From positions 39,323,378-39,387,377 of the forward strand of contig NC_073746.1 of the NCBI RefSeq assembly GCF_029784135.1: 64,000 bases of DNA, read 5' to 3'. Below the pieces are notes generated by a model, which worked only from the letters and a program-made list of their open reading frames with translations, ran no database searches and had not been told where the DNA came from. The position numbers and the translations under genes were made by a program. Positions 34,377-48,404 of the stretch are shown here, one piece after another; within the stretch, counting starts at the first letter, position 1; the number at the start of each line of letters is the position of its first letter. The DNA comes from Toxorhynchites rutilus septentrionalis. Its lineage: Eukaryota; Arthropoda; Insecta; Diptera; Culicidae.

Positions 34377-34395
34377 ACAGTATCAGTAACCTCAT
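34377..34395 (-). promoter_or_regulatory. Leader ATG and splice donor proposed for env mRNA
   Basis: An ATG at 34395 opens a 17-base coding leader (34379-34395) that runs straight into a consensus donor GTAAGT (GT at 34377-34378). It ends with two spare bases, and the env exon at 29779 needs exactly one base before its open frame. The joined frame is open and starts with a basic residue and hydrophobic residues, as a signal peptide should. The ATG lies in the untranslated leader, upstream of the gag start. Confidence 0.65.
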
Positions 34396-34521
34396 TCCCG
34401 GAGTCTGTTAACGTTATCGATGAGCGTGGTTCCGTGAGTTGTTCGGCAGCTCCCGTAACTCCAGCGATGTCCTTTCGCGGATGGTTTCCCAGGAAGCAGC
34501 ACTACACAACACTTTCACAAA

Positions 34522-34530
34522 GACTGCGCC

Positions 34531-34531
<1 letters not shown>
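34522..34531 (-). promoter_or_regulatory. Primer binding site, tRNA-Ser type
   Basis: TGGCGCAGTC, overlapping the last base of the 5' LTR. It is complementary to the 3' end of insect serine tRNAs (GACTGCGCCA), the primer known for 17.6 and 297 elements of Drosophila. Confidence 0.82.
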
Positions 34532-35594
<1,063 letters not shown>

Positions 35595-38500
35595 TCATTT
35601 CTCACTCTTCTCGGCAAACCCGCACTCGTTGTATTTGCGAATGTGGTCAATGTACTTATCCACACAGGGATACCAATCCTTTCCCGAGTAGTCGATGGCA
35701 GGCAGATTTCCGCCGTAATTCTCCGGCAGCACGTCCGCGCTAAGGTACTGGTGGAACTTCTTCATATCGCTTCCGTGGAAAAACATCTGTGGAATCGAAC
35801 AAAAACAGAACAATTGAGATTAGATTAAATGGAACTAGCTCACGGCACTGCACGAGGCTTAAACAGTAACGAGATTGTATTGGGTTAGCTGCTTGTTTAC
35901 TTGCTTTCCCCCCAACGGAGAGAACTGCGACACATTTGAATGAATCTTTGCAGGGATGATGTGCCGCGTTTTCTACGGTTGATGGGGCATAACGAAATGC
36001 GTGCATCCACGTCAATCACTTGAAATGCGATTGTCGGTGAAGTGTGAGAATCAGTTTACGTGAATTATGGTGTATAATATTTTTCCATGATATTTCGCCT
36101 TCGGTTCTAGGTCGAATGGCTTTGGAACTCGTGATGATGTTCTTCCTGTTCGTCCTTCAATAGTTCATAACACTTATTGCGAAATCTGATAGGACGCTCC
36201 GAGATAAGATCAATGTCTTTGGTACTACTAATTTTTCGAAACATCGATATTATCAGCCTATAAACTGCTTTCCATGTATTCCTTGACCTATTTCGATTTT
36301 TTTTCAACCGATGACAAATAATTCACGTCATCACAGTTTGGACTTTAATCTAAAATTTTTGCGCTTTACACAATAACGAGGCCTCGAAGGGATTAACGCC
36401 CAAGTTCGATTTGATAACACTATCTTTTGAAGGATTAGATTTAGATTTAGATTTAGCTAATTGTCGCCAAACTTGAAATATGATAAACAAAATTCACGGT
36501 TTTCGATTAATTGATAAGTAGAGAAACTCACCCGTTTATTGAGCTTCTCCTTGATGAATGGTGTGAATAGCTTCCACACCATCTTAAAGATGAATGGCTG
36601 CTTAACGATGTGCACTTCCTTCAGTCGTAGTGGCAGAGCTTCTTGGATGAAAGTCAGCAGAAGTTTGGAGAAGGAAGGCGAGAGCGCTGTGGCTTGTTTC
36701 AACGAGAGACCGTCAAAATCCATAATCACCACAACTCCATTGATTTGTGACGACGGTTCCAGCTGGGCAACCACGTGAATAAGGTAGAACATTCGGAACA
36801 GCTGGTTGGAGCTGATCTGTTTGGGATCCCACAGACTGCCACAGTTGACGACAAGCACTCGGCGTCCTTTTTGGTCCAAATTCGTTAACACATTGACCAC
36901 TTTGTGGTCGCAAAACGCTACCTTCTCGTCCTCTGGCATCAGGTTGTGTAACAGATCGTGGTAGTACTTCTTGAACTCTGCAATGCGACGCATCTGGAAG
37001 TATTTGTAATAAAAAGTGGTTGTGTATTTAGTTTTAGAATTTTTAAGATAATTAGTTTATTATTATTATTAGATTATAGCTTCATTTTGATTGGTAGGAT
37101 GTTTCTATTCTTTAAATATTGACATCATTTAATCATTTTGTTCGTGATTAACATTCGAACAGTGCTGTACTAAATTTACAAAAAGTTTTCCCATACTAAT
37201 TTTATCATACACTTTTTTTTTATTTGGATTTATATTATACTAGCTGAACCGGCAAACTTCGTCCCGTCCAAAATTTATTTTTCGTTATCACATTCACGTT
37301 TTCTTACTAAGCGCACGTTCATGGGTCCAATCGAAGAACTGTTCATTGATTGATCTTCTAATCTACCCTTTAAAATTGCCTTTTACTATAAAATTCCTAG
37401 TACTTCTACCAAAACTCGTCATTATTAAATTATTATTAGGAGAGTATTTTCAGACACAATTCTCGTTCAAGATTTTTCAACCACTTGCAAATAACATGCT
37501 TCTCCGTTACATAGAATAAATGTTTGATACAGAAAATACGATAGAATAAAGACAGCCCTAAATCGGACTATTCCTTCCTCGAGTTTGGCTCTTATCAACA
37601 CATTCGGCGATCCATTTTTATATAGATAGAAGAAGCTATAGGAGTAAGTTTTATCACATTAAAATCAATTTCCACTTTTGAACAAAGATTAATTTCGTTA
37701 GAGCAAACATCAAATGGACTAACAACGCTTGTCACTATGAAATCGTAGAACATATTGGAATTGGATTTTCGCAAATTTTCCCATTTTGTACAGAGTTTTC
37801 CGAAAATTTTCAATTGTCATGTTTGGTTGGAATACATTTGCTTGATTGGTTTTCGAGGTATGCAGAAATTTGTGTTTCATTAATCTAATGCAATCAATAA
37901 CTTGAAATTTCCATTTTTGCGAATTGGTCCCCTTTGACTTAACACCGGCCATTTATCCATGTATCAAGAAATACATGATATTCCAGGACATATATATTTT
38001 GTGGCGATCCGGATTAGTTGGAATAAGTGCCATATAGAGCACCATCGTGCATCGTGTAATCGCTAAGGAATTAACCGCAGAGAATTATAAAATTTATCAA
38101 ACAGAGTATTCCTGATTGGCACCTATCTCGCTATAGCTTTCAGTCTACTTCTTCATCAATAAGCAGTAGGTAAGCTTGAAGCGGAGTACAAAAAAATGGG
38201 ATATACCACAATAGTTCAGAACAATGGACGCAGTGGTTCACATCCAACAGGGAAAAAAAACCGCAGAGAAAGATGCGCAATGTCACAAAAGCATACTCAA
38301 AATATACAGTCATTCTATGCCACACCGATATTTTCATAAAAATTGGTAGTTTTGTTCCTTATCGCAAAATATTAGACTCTTGATTTTATTTGTTCATTAG
38401 GGTTCAAATGGAAATTTTAGGGTGGTCCGAAAAATACTCAATTTTCCTAAAAATGATTTTTTTTTTTTCAAAAATTCATAACTTCTGAACTACTGGACCG

Positions 38501-41500
38501 TTTCAGATGATCGACATATCAAACTAAAGCCAATAAGTCGATCAGACTTTGGAAAATCGTATCTAAATAACAGACAAACATTTCTGATTTTCTGTAAGTT
38601 TTCGGGAAAAATATAAAAATATACAGCGCAATCTGTCTCTAAACCGTGTGAACTATTGAAAATCAAATACAAACAATAGTTGTGGAGGTAAAATCTTTTT
38701 TTTGCAAATGTAATATTTTTACCAAGAACACTAGCCAATTTTCTTTAATATGATATGTCAATAAACTTAATCGGTCCAGTAGTTCAAAGATTATGAAAAA
38801 TGTCATTTTTGGAAAAAAAGAGAACATTTTTTGAAACACCCTAATGAGAAATATATAAATGCGGGTCTTTCATTTTGCGATAAGGAACAAAACTACCAAT
38901 TTTCACGAAAATCTGATAGCCACTATATTGGTTTGACATGGAATGACTGTATACATGGAAACGCAGAAAATAAATTGCGGACATGGAATAAAGCGCAATT
39001 TTTTATTTTTATTGTTAATTTATTTTAAGTGAAAACAAATGTAATGTTGGTTCGGAAATTTCCATTTTGGAAAAAATCTTTTTACCGCGTAATCTCAATG
39101 TTCGAATCTCAGAAGCGGCGGCCTCTCTCAAGCAAGCCTGTGTGAAATATAGGAGACGATATTTTTGCCTGGTGCATAACGTTTGCATAGGTAAATTTTC
39201 AAAATATATATACCGTAGGGTGCCAATGAATGTATGGGAAAAAATCGACCCTAAAATTTCAAAAAGTTACCCTATACAAAATGTTCTCCACCTCTAAAAA
39301 ACACCCTATGCCGAATTTCAGCTTAATCCGACTTAAGGGAGAGTGGCGCAAAGCGGTCAAAGTTGGAGTTTTTTGAAAATCGAAAAATCACCCAAGGGGG
39401 GAGTAAAGTAAATCGGGGTTTTGGAATTTTTTTTATGCCAACTTGCATGAAACGTCGAGATCTAGTGTCATCTCAAAATATCGGGCTTTATTTACTGGTG
39501 TCACAAACGTTAATTTTTTTGTAAACCGAAAAATCACCGGAAATCAGGGTTTAAAAAAAATTTGTGCCAAATGTCTTAAAAATCCATGACACGTCGAAAA
39601 TATATTAGGCTGTCAAAAAAGTCCTGCGGTATTTTTTAAATTTTCATTTGTTCATAAAATTATTTACAATCATCTTTTTTAAGTCAAATATGCGCCGTTT
39701 TGTTCGATGATTTGTTCCCAACGAGATGCCAACTTCATAATACCCCTGTTATAGAAGCTCGCTTCCTTATTGGCAAAAAACTCGGATAGCCAATTTTCAC
39801 AGGCCTCTTTGTGGCTAACTTCTGACTACCTAGCTCGTTCGCCATGGACAAAAACAGGTGGTAGTCACTTGGTGCAAGGTCCGGACTATACGGCGGATGC
39901 AAAAGAACCTCCCATCCGAGCTCCCGGAGCTCCTGCGCGTCACCAAAGAAGTGTGTGGCCTGGCGTTGTCCTGATGGAAGACAATGCGGCCTCTGTTTAT
40001 CAAAGATGGCCTCTTCTTCATGAGTGCTACCTTCAAGCGGTCCAGTTGTTGGCAGTACAGGTCCGAATTGAGCGTTTGGCCATAGGGAAGCAGCTCATAA
40101 TAGATTATTCCTTGACAATCCCACCAAACAAACAGCAGAACCTTCCTGGTCGTTAATAAGGGCTTGGCCACCGTCTGAGCCGCTTCAGCGGGCTTCGACC
40201 ACGACCGTTTGCGCTTCACGTTGTCGTAAGTGACCCACTTTTCATCGCCAGTCACCATCCGCTTCAGAAACGGGTCGATTTTGTTGCGATTCAGCAGCGA
40301 TTCACATGCGTCGATACGGTCAAAGATGTTTTTTTGCGTCAACGTGTGTGGCACCCATACATCGAGCTTCTTTGTGAATCCAAGCTTCTTCAAATGGTTA
40401 ATAACGGTTTGATGACTTATCCCCAGCTCTTGGCCGATGCTACGGCTGCTACTATGCCGGTCTTTCTCGGCTAATTCAGTGATTTTGTCGCAATTTTCGA
40501 CGACAGGCCTTCCGGAGCGTGGCGCATCTTCGACGACCTCTACACCAGAACGAAAACGTTGAACCATCGTTGTGCGGTGGAAATGGAAACTGTATCGGGT
40601 CCATAAACTGCACAAATTTTATTGGCAGTTTGAGATGCATTTTTGCCTTTGTCATAGTAGTACTGTAAAATATGTCGGATTTCCTCTTTATTTTGCTCCA
40701 TATTTGCGACACTATAACTCACGAACGACTTAACCAAACAAAACACTATCAAGGACTATATTATAGCGCGCAAAAATACCTTTCCAACAAGCTATAGTAT
40801 GACTCGATACAATGAATACAACTAGAACTACGCGCTTACAACGACACCTCGCGGAAATACCGCAGGACTTTTTTGACAGCCTAATATAAAAGTTATATAA
40901 AAAAAATGTTTTCGTTAAAAATCGATTTTTCAGGCAAAAAACGAACAAGTGCCGAAAAAACATTTTTTTTGAAAAAAAAAATCGAGATAACTGTAAATCT
41001 CGACGAGTAATGCATTTTTAAGACATTGGGCATAAATTTTTGTTGAAAACCTCGATTTTCGGTGATTTTTCGTTTTTTCAAAACAATTCAATTTTAACGT
41101 TTATGACACCAGTAAATGAAGTCCGAATGAGCTAATATTTTGCATAGAAAAAAATGTGGGCCCTCAAGCTGGGTATCAAATTCTCTACGGAGAAAACTGA
41201 AATGGTCGTTTTTTCTAGGAAGCACGAACCCGCCCAATTCCAGCTTCACCTATCCGGCAAAACGATCCAACACTCTATGTTTTTCAAATACCTGGGTGTA
41301 TATTTTGATTCTAAGTGTACCTGGGGGAGACACATTGCGTATTTGAAACAGAAATGCCAGCAAAGAATCAATTTTCTCCAAACAATTACCGGAACATGGT
41401 GGGGTGCCCATCCAGGAGACCTCATTCAGTTGTACAAAACAACGATATTGTCAGTGTTAGAATATGGCAGTTTTTGCTTCCGATCAGCTGCCAGGATTCA

Positions 41501-44500
41501 TATTCTCAAGCTGGAGAGAATACAATATCGTTGCTTGCGTATAGCCATGGGGTGTTTGCATTCGACACATACGATGAGTCTCGAAGTTTTGGCAGGAGTA
41601 CCCCCGCTTACTCTTCGGTTCACAGAATTATCCTACAGATTTCTCATCCGTTGCAAGATCATGAATCCATTGGTGATTGATAACTTCGAAAATCTACTCC
41701 AACTGACTCCTCAGTCAAGTTTTGTCTTTATACCATGAGTACCTTACCCACGACGTGCACCCTTCACCAGGCATCTCCAACCAAGTTTGCTTCCCATACT
41801 TTTGCAATTCCTCTGTCATTTTTGATCTGTCCATGCGACAAAAAATCCATGGAATACCAGATCACCTACGCTCCAATGTTATTCCGTCGATATTTTCGGA
41901 AAAATATGGGAAAGTTGGATCTGATAAAATGTTCTTTACTGACGGTTCATACATAAATAGGTCCACTGGCTTCGGCATCTTCAATGAAAATTCCAGTGCC
42001 TCTTTCAAACTCAAAGATCTTTGTTCCGTGTATGTCGCTGAACTGGGTGCGATATACTACGCATTAGGGATCATTGAAACATTGCCCATCGACCACTATT
42101 TTATTTTTTCAGACAGTCTCAGCTCAATAGAGGCAATCCGCTCAATGAAAGTTGATAAATGCTCATCTTATTTCCTAACAAGAATAAGACAACTATTGAG
42201 TGTTTTGGTCGAAAAATTATTCAAGATTACCTTAGCATGGGTTCCCTCTCATTGCGCGATTCCGGGGAATGAGAAAGCGGACTCGCTAGCTAAGGTGGGG
42301 GCTTTAGAAGGCACACTTTTTGAAAGGCAAATTGCTTATAATGAATTTTTCCACATTCCTCGTCAGGACACACTCGTTAGTTGGCAGCGCATGTGGAGTG
42401 AAGATGAGTTCGGCCGTTGGTTACACACGATTATCCCTAAGGTCTCGACGAGTGCATGGTTCAAGGGATTGAATGTTGGTCGTGATTTCATTCGCGTGAT
42501 ATCTCGGCTTATGTCCAATCACTACAACCTAAACGCGCATCTCTATCGCATTGGGCTCGCAGCAAACAATCTTTGTGATTGTGGCGATGGCTACCACGAC
42601 ATCGAGCATGTTGTCTGGTCGTGTATCTGGTTCCATGCTGCTCGCTCTCAGCTCTCTAGAGCACTGAGAGCACAAGGCAGACAATCGGATACCCCCGTCC
42701 GGGATATCTTAGGTAGCCGTGATCTTGATCTTCTGCTTCATCTATACCTGTTCCTCAGAAACGCCAATGTCAACGTTGAATGATGTTTCCTTCGTTGTGT
42801 CCCTGTTTCATATCCCTCCTATCCGATCTATAAACTTTTACTTAGTCGCGGCAATACATACACACACTCTTTACAGATGCACGGGCCAAAGGTTGTGCAG
42901 TCCACTGATCATTCAACAAGAGCCAAAGGTTGTACCGATCATGACAACTCTACACGAGCTGATGTTTGCGCCGGCTAGTGACCATTCTATCCTGGATTCC
43001 TCGAGTCGAGAAAGACGCAACACGCTAGATATGGGGTACAGACTAGGGAGCGTTGCTGATTAATGGTCAGCTGCATCCCAATAGGAAGTAGCCCGTGTCG
43101 GGCACACGTACAGAACATCGAAGACTGTGACATACCAATTATGAGAACACTTGTAATACTAACCTCGAGTCAACCGCGAGTAATCGGTTACATATTACTA
43201 ACATAGTCTAAGCAAACATTGTCAAAATATTGACCTCCCGGCCCCGTTAGGCTGACGCCATATGAGCCTTAATAAAATATATATTTTGGATAAAAAAAAG
43301 GGTATATTATAGTGCAAATCAAAATTTCGTAGCAAGTTCCGAAAGAAAAAGCGAGATAACTATTTTTATTGGCACCCAAAACCATACTTTTCGTTTCGTA
43401 CTCCGAAAAAAACCAGTCCCAGAATGTTGATTTTTGACAAAAAAATTTTTTCGAAATGACACTAGATCTCGTTTCATGCAAGTTGGCATAAAAAATTCGA
43501 AAACCCGGAATTTACTTACCACACCAATTCCAACCCCCCCCCTCCCCCTTTGGGTGATTTTCGATTTTCAAAAACTCAAACTTTGATCGCTTTGCGCCAC
43601 TCTCTCTTAAGTCCGATAAAGCTGAAATTCGGCATAGGGTGTTTTTTCGAGGTGGTGAACATTTTTCATGAGGTAACTTTTTGAAATTAGATATGACCAT
43701 TTTCATTGGCACCCTAATATACAGCCATTCCATATCAATGCGATATAGTGATTCCACATTCCACATTTTCGTGAAAAGTGGTAGTTTTGTTCCTTACCGC
43801 AAGATTTACCGGGTATTTTTTTATTTTTTCATTAGGGTGCCCATTTCCATTATAGGGTGGTACGAAAAATCAATTTTCCCCTTTTCCCCAAAAATGGCTT
43901 TTGTCTTCTTTGAAAAAAAAATAATTTTGTTTCTGGAATTATTGATTGCATTTCTTTTTATAGTTTACATGGTCTCGGGACCAAGGGTGCTCTATTTTTG
44001 AAATATTTTTTCTGGAAAGCTGAGGATTTTTTACATAACATATCCAAAAAACAGAGAGGCTTTATTTTTTGTTCTCGAGTTATGATTTTTTCTAAATTAA
44101 CCGAAAAATTAATGTTTACCCCACATGGAATGACTGTATATATAAATATACTAGCTGACCCGGCAAACTTCGTCCCGCCCAAAATTTGTTTTTTGTTATC
44201 AATACCTTCAAACATTCACGTTTTCTTACTATGAGCATGTTCATTGGTCAATCGCAGAACTGTTCATTGATTGATCTTTTAATCGACCCCGTCGAATTCA
44301 CCTTTTACTGTAAAATTCCTGGTATTTCTAACATTATAATATCAGATTATTTTCAGACACAATTCTCGTTCAAGATTTTCCAACCACTTGCAAATAACAT
44401 GTTTCTCCGTTACATGGAATAAATGTTTTATACATAAAATATGACAGAATAAAGACAGCCCTAAATCGGACAATTCCTTCCTCGAGCTCTGCTCTTATCA

Positions 44501-46859
44501 CCACATCCGGCGATCCTTTTTTGGTGAAGATAGAAGTAGGTATAGGAGTGCGTTTCATCACATTAAAATCCATTTCCATTTTCGAACAAAGATCAATTTC
44601 GCTAGCGCAAACATCAAATAGACTAACATTACTTGTTACTATGTACTTGTAGAACATATGGGATTTTAATTTTCCGAATTTTCCCTTTTTCCATCAGAGT
44701 TTTCGGAGAATTTTCAATTGTCATGTTTGGTGGGATGTCATACCATCATAGAAACATTTCTCATACCGTAAAATTGATTAGTTCTCGAGTTATGCAGAAG
44801 TTTGTGTTTCGTTTGTATGGCAGCCACTCTTAGAGAGGGGGAGGAGTGTATTCACCATAGAAATGTTTCGTACCCCGTAAAACCTTCACATGCAAAATTT
44901 GGTTTCATTTTCTTGATTAGTTCTCGAGTTGTGCAGAAATTTGTTTTTCATTTGTATGGCAGCGCACCCCCCCCCCCCTTAGAGAGAGGAGTGGAGAGTT
45001 TAACCACCATAGAAATATTTATTGCACCCTAATACATAAATATTCCCAGTTTGGTTTCATTTGCTTGATTAATTCCCGAGTAATGCAGAAATTATGTGTT
45101 TCATTTGTATGGTAGCCCCCCCTTAGAGAGGTGGGAGGGGTCTCAAACTATCACGAAAACCTTCCCCGGCCTCAAAAACCCCTACATACCAATTTTCATG
45201 TACATCAGACAGACAGACAGAAATCCATTTTTATATACATAGATAGATTACAATTCATTACTATTGTATGATTCAAGGAAATGTTCAAACCTATAGGTAT
45301 TTCGGTTTTGTAATTTCTAAAAAAAATTTAGGGCAATAAAAAAACATTGCGCTTTTTTTCGCTAGCGTTCTATTCCATGTTTGTAATTTCCCGCGTGCGT
45401 ATATTTGCAGTAGACTTTCGTCACCTTGCTCTTATTTCCTTTGCGATTTTTTCCGGAAATCATCACAAATAGTTCTATACACCTCTTTGGCACGCACTCA
45501 CCAATTGGTAACACAATTGAACCAAAGATATCATGGGTCCCTAAGCTATCCACAAATGCATGGTTCAAGGGATTGAATGGACTTTATTCGTGTGATGGTC
45601 AGACTTTTGTATAATCATCATTTGTCTATATCTGTATCTAATGAAAATAATATCTGCGTTTGTGGTAATAGCTGTCATGTGGTCTGATTCCATTCAAGTT
45701 TTCATATTACCAGGGAAAGAAAAATTGCAGTTGGAGACTAGCCGACTAGCCGTCATCGTAACTATATGTTTTCTCTTTATCTACTCCTTAAAAGAACTGA
45801 TATCACTATTTAATTCCTCTCTTCTAATCGTCAACTACGCAAACAACTTTTCTCGATACATATTAGTTACAGAACCTAGTCACGACCAAGTAAGCTCTTA
45901 TTAGCTTCAGCTATTATAAAGTTATTAAGCCCAATAATATAGCAAAATGCTTTATTTCTTGGGTGAAAGAACCTAGTTACGACGATTGAAATGTCGACGA
46001 AATTACAAAACTATAATGTCATATGTGGAATTACTGAAATGGTTAGTTCAGACACTATCAACTTTTCAATACTGTTATGTTAGTTAATATGCCATCATAA
46101 TTATTATTTTTTCTGGCAAGATTATTTTTGTTGGTAATATAATTCATTTATTAATACTTTTATCAAGTTATATTCAGCGGAGGGCGATAACTACAGTCAT
46201 TTCTTTTCTGATCTGGCCACATTCAGAACGTAAGCAAATGTCATCGTCATCGGAATAATCTTCGGAACAGAACAAACGAACTCTTGTTACAAAACCATAT
46301 GAATCATTTGAGGAAGGTCAAAGTTTGATACAGAATAATTGTCGCCTGTATTCGCGTTGAAATGCGTTGCACGCTAACAATCCTTCACTTTCAAGCCAAT
46401 CTTTGTTGTTGTTGTTTGGCTCGGATCTAGAATTCATCTGATTGCATTCGTATGGCAACAAAACAGGTGGCGGTTTCGTTTCGAAAAAAAAACAGACAGT
46501 TTCAGAAAATGGCCGCATCGCAGCGCCACTCGCTTATTGATGCGCGCGGATTATACGATGGCGCATGCTGATAATGGTTGAACTTGTAAACTCACGTCAA
46601 TCAACACATGCGCAAATCGGTTTGTCGCAACACTCACCAATTTGATTGCACTCTCCGGATAGAAATGGCATGGCCGCAAAAATATCAGCAGAAAGTCGTC
46701 GTCATCTTTGTAGCACAGATCGGTTGCCTCTGCCAGCAATCGACGAAGTTCCTTGATGGCGGCCTCACGGACTTCCGGCGTTTCGCGCAGTTCGTTCCGA
46801 GCGATCTCCAACAATTCGGGAGTCGGTGGACTAGCGTCAATGTCGAACTTCCGATCCAT
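35595..46859 (-). CDS. CRAL-TRIO lipid-transfer protein, paralogue C
   Basis: Coding exons 46638-46859, 36532-36993 and 35595-35786 give 291 residues. Introns of 9,644 and 745 bp are both phase 0 with GTGAGT-type donors. The start is MDRKFDID at 46859. The N-terminal helical region ends FLLIFLRPCHFYPES. The CRAL-TRIO domain has TNLDQKGRR, VVVIMDFDGL (DFDGL at 166-170), LLTFIQEA and MVWKLF, and the last exon has HGSDMKKFHQY and NYGG. It is probably a cytosolic carrier of a hydrophobic small molecule, ligand unknown. Exon 2 resembles paralogue B most. The long intron 1 is packed with a Helitron end, palindromic repeats, a mariner and LINE fragments, yet all splice sites are intact. Confidence 0.93.
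37238..37890 (-). repeat. Helitron-family end repeat in intron 1 of CRAL-TRIO C
   Basis: It starts CTAGCTGAACCGGCAAACTT and continues with the blocks found in reverse at 1300-1734 (for example GTTCAAGATTTTTCAACC and CACTTGCAAATAACATG). It ends inside the first tandem-unit-like block (GCAGAAATTTGTGTTTCATT). Non-coding. Confidence 0.55.
38314..38957. repeat. Palindromic repeat family A
   Basis: Ends ATACAGTCATTCTATGCC and, in reverse, CATGGAATGACTGTAT. Both arms carry the GGTAGTTTTGTTCC and CACCCTAA-type blocks in opposite order. A compact 0.64-kb copy with both ends preserved, in intron 1 of CRAL-TRIO C. Confidence 0.65.
39605..40884 (-). mobile_element. Mariner DD34D transposon, second copy
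   Basis: The same inverted ends as the 22105 copy, with TA duplications at 39603-39604 and 40885-40886. It sits near the middle of palindromic repeat B, inside intron 1 of CRAL-TRIO C. Confidence 0.95.
39679..40701 (-). pseudogene. Mariner transposase, frameshifted
   Basis: The reading begins MEQNKEEIRHILQ at 40701 and has the full-length N-terminus that the 22105 copy lacks in part. Single-base losses near 40562 (inside AQRWF/QRFRSG), 39933 (after SLVTR) and about 39808 break the frame. TGDEKWV and the DNARPH block are intact between them, while the third-D region is only in another frame. It cannot make transposase but could be moved in trans. Confidence 0.9.
41150..43300 (+). pseudogene. 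5'-truncated non-LTR retrotransposon (RT end plus RNase H)
   Basis: The first frame (to 41738) holds the C-terminal part of a LINE reverse transcriptase: KLGIKFSTEKTEMVVFSRK, FKYLGVYFD, YGSFCF, LERIQYRCLRIAMG. A frame change near 41738 leads into an RNase H domain with all four acidic residues (FFTDGSY, AELGAIYYAL, FSDSLSSIEAI, GNEKADSLAK) and a Cys-rich tail (CDCGDGYHDIEHVVWSC), ending at 42783. A 3' untranslated part runs to an A-rich end near 43300. The presence of RNase H and the tail suggest the I-like group. The endonuclease and most of the RT are missing. Confidence 0.85.
43717..44147. repeat. Palindromic repeat family A, short copy
   Basis: It starts TATACAGCCATTCCATATC directly after the end of repeat B and closes with the reverse (CATGGAATGACTGTATAT). 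It contains AAAGTGGTAGTTTTGTTCC and ATTAGGGTGCCCATTTCC. Confidence 0.6.
44150..45247 (-). mobile_element. Helitron-family non-coding element, both ends
   Basis: It starts CTAGCTGACCCGGCAAACTT and ends ACAGACAGACAGAAATCC followed by TTTTTATATACATAG. Three of the 145-bp tandem units lie between 44735 and 45120, with the typical poly-C run. No coding. It is one of the most complete examples of the non-autonomous form in this window. Confidence 0.6.
45480..45720 (+). pseudogene. Fragment of the same LINE family
   Basis: WVPKLSTNAWFKGLNG and, after frame changes, DFIRVMVRLLYNHH and ICVCGNS..HVVWS parallel IPKVSTSAWFKGLN, DFIRVISRLMSNHY and LCDCGDGYHDIEHVVWS of the fragment at 41150. Only the region after the RNase H domain is left. 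Confidence 0.5.
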
Positions 46860-48404
46860 TTCAGTACGTGCACACGTTACACTTGCTAAACTGATTAAAT
46901 CTTGCGGGATTTCCTACGTCGACACGCTCTCGCTACCTACTTCCTACTCAGTGAAGATCCGTCCAGAGACGCGTTCGATTGGCAACTGATGAACAAGGCT
47001 CCACCGCTAATCGCTTGCGAGCCGAATACTCTATGAATTCATATCGCCACTGAATCCGAAAAAAAAGAAAACATTCTCACTTAGGAAAGTAAGTAAACTT
47101 GTAGAATAAAGTGTACAGAAACTACACACCACCAATCGCATCTCGGGCCAACACACGAACTGTCCGCCGTTTATCAGTTCCAAATACTGGACAGTGTTTG
47201 TGATGGCCACAGTCCACCGAATCCAGCGAAGAAATTATGCTTCTCCGGTTGTTATCAAAGTCCGCTATTGGAAGCTTCGATGGGCATTTCTTATCTCGCT
47301 TTTCGCTCCCCCCTAACGTCTTCGTACAGCAGGTCCCCCCAAAAAGTGATAACTGAACCCGACGCGGAATCAAATTGTATCGCTACTGCATGACAAACGT
47401 TGGATGGTTCTGGGTCTGGAACAAAGAACCCAGCAAGGCTCATCGATCCGTCCGGTTGCACTTTGTTGTCGATTGTCAAACATAAGCTCAGCCGACGGTC
47501 AGAATCGTATTACTTTCTTTCCGTACCATCGATCAAATGGTGGATTATCATTAGCGCTTTCTGATTACGCATGTAAGTCTACGCGACCGACAGTTCAGAG
47601 CGGCGACCATAACAATAACAATTGCGGACGGTCGGCTGATAATCACTTGCGCATATTTAACTATTGACGTGTTATTGTTCTTTCAGCTGCAGCGAGTCGC
47701 TGCAAGGAAAGGTGGATAATTTATTTGATTCGGCGCGGTGGTTGTAATCGAACTAATATGCGGACGAAACTGCATTTAGTTCACTTAGACAATGTGATAA
47801 GCTTTCGATTTCGAACGGACGATGACACGGCGTAACTTCGGAGGGGATTTAAACCGTCCATTACAAAGCACACGAGCACTTCGTATCCTGCGATTACTTA
47901 CAAGACACCGATAAGTTGATATGAGTAATTTCGCATTCGTCAGGACAGCACGTGGATCCGTTGGCGCGCTTCAAAGTCCATTGGAGCTGATTCAGTTGAA
48001 AAAATAAAACTAATTAGGCACTGGTATCAGTTATTGTTTGGGATGATACAGGACAGCGTATGCAAGTCGATGTAAATGAAATTCGTCACACATTTATTTG
48101 AGTTCAGTTACGATAATATTGATAAAATTTTTAGTTAAGCGTTCATTATTTTGACGTAAGACTATGACTAATTTTGAGAATCCCAAATCAGAATACATGT
48201 CATGTTTTTATTGAATTGATTCCACATTGATATCTCTCTTTTCGGAAAGGATTTCGATGATTTGATATGAAAGAGATATCAGTCGCACCAACTCCCACGA
48301 CTTGGACAACTAAGATAAAAAACAACACATCAATTTATTTCACAACACTTTTTCATTCCTTTTTCAGGATACACAACAAAGTATAAATCAAATCACATAA
48401 GGGG
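46860..48404. other. Upstream region of CRAL-TRIO C, no gene recognised
   Basis: The promoter of CRAL-TRIO C must lie just above 46859, but I see no clear TATA box. The stretch 47100-47950 is less AT-rich than its surroundings and could be regulatory or an unrecognised exon. Overlapping frames of 60-90 codons show no motif. Confidence 0.4.

Larger units (their letters stand above)
39216..43715. repeat. Palindromic repeat family B, split by a mariner and a LINE
   Basis: The left arm starts TAGGGTGCCAATGAATG and the right arm ends in the reverse (CATTGGCACCCTAA). Long inverted blocks include ACTTAAGGGAGAGTGGCGCA (39333) against GCGCCACTCTCTCTTAAGT (43595), and ATGCCAACTTGCATGAAACG (39436) against its reverse near 43470. 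The mariner at 39605-40884 and the LINE fragment at about 41150-43300 are later insertions. Without them the element would be about 1.1 kb and almost wholly self-complementary. Confidence 0.6.

Noticed and set aside
47122..47373. 83-codon frame upstream of CRAL-TRIO C
   Set aside because: No ATG start in context, no domain, and overlapping frames on the other strand; kept only as part of an unassigned region.
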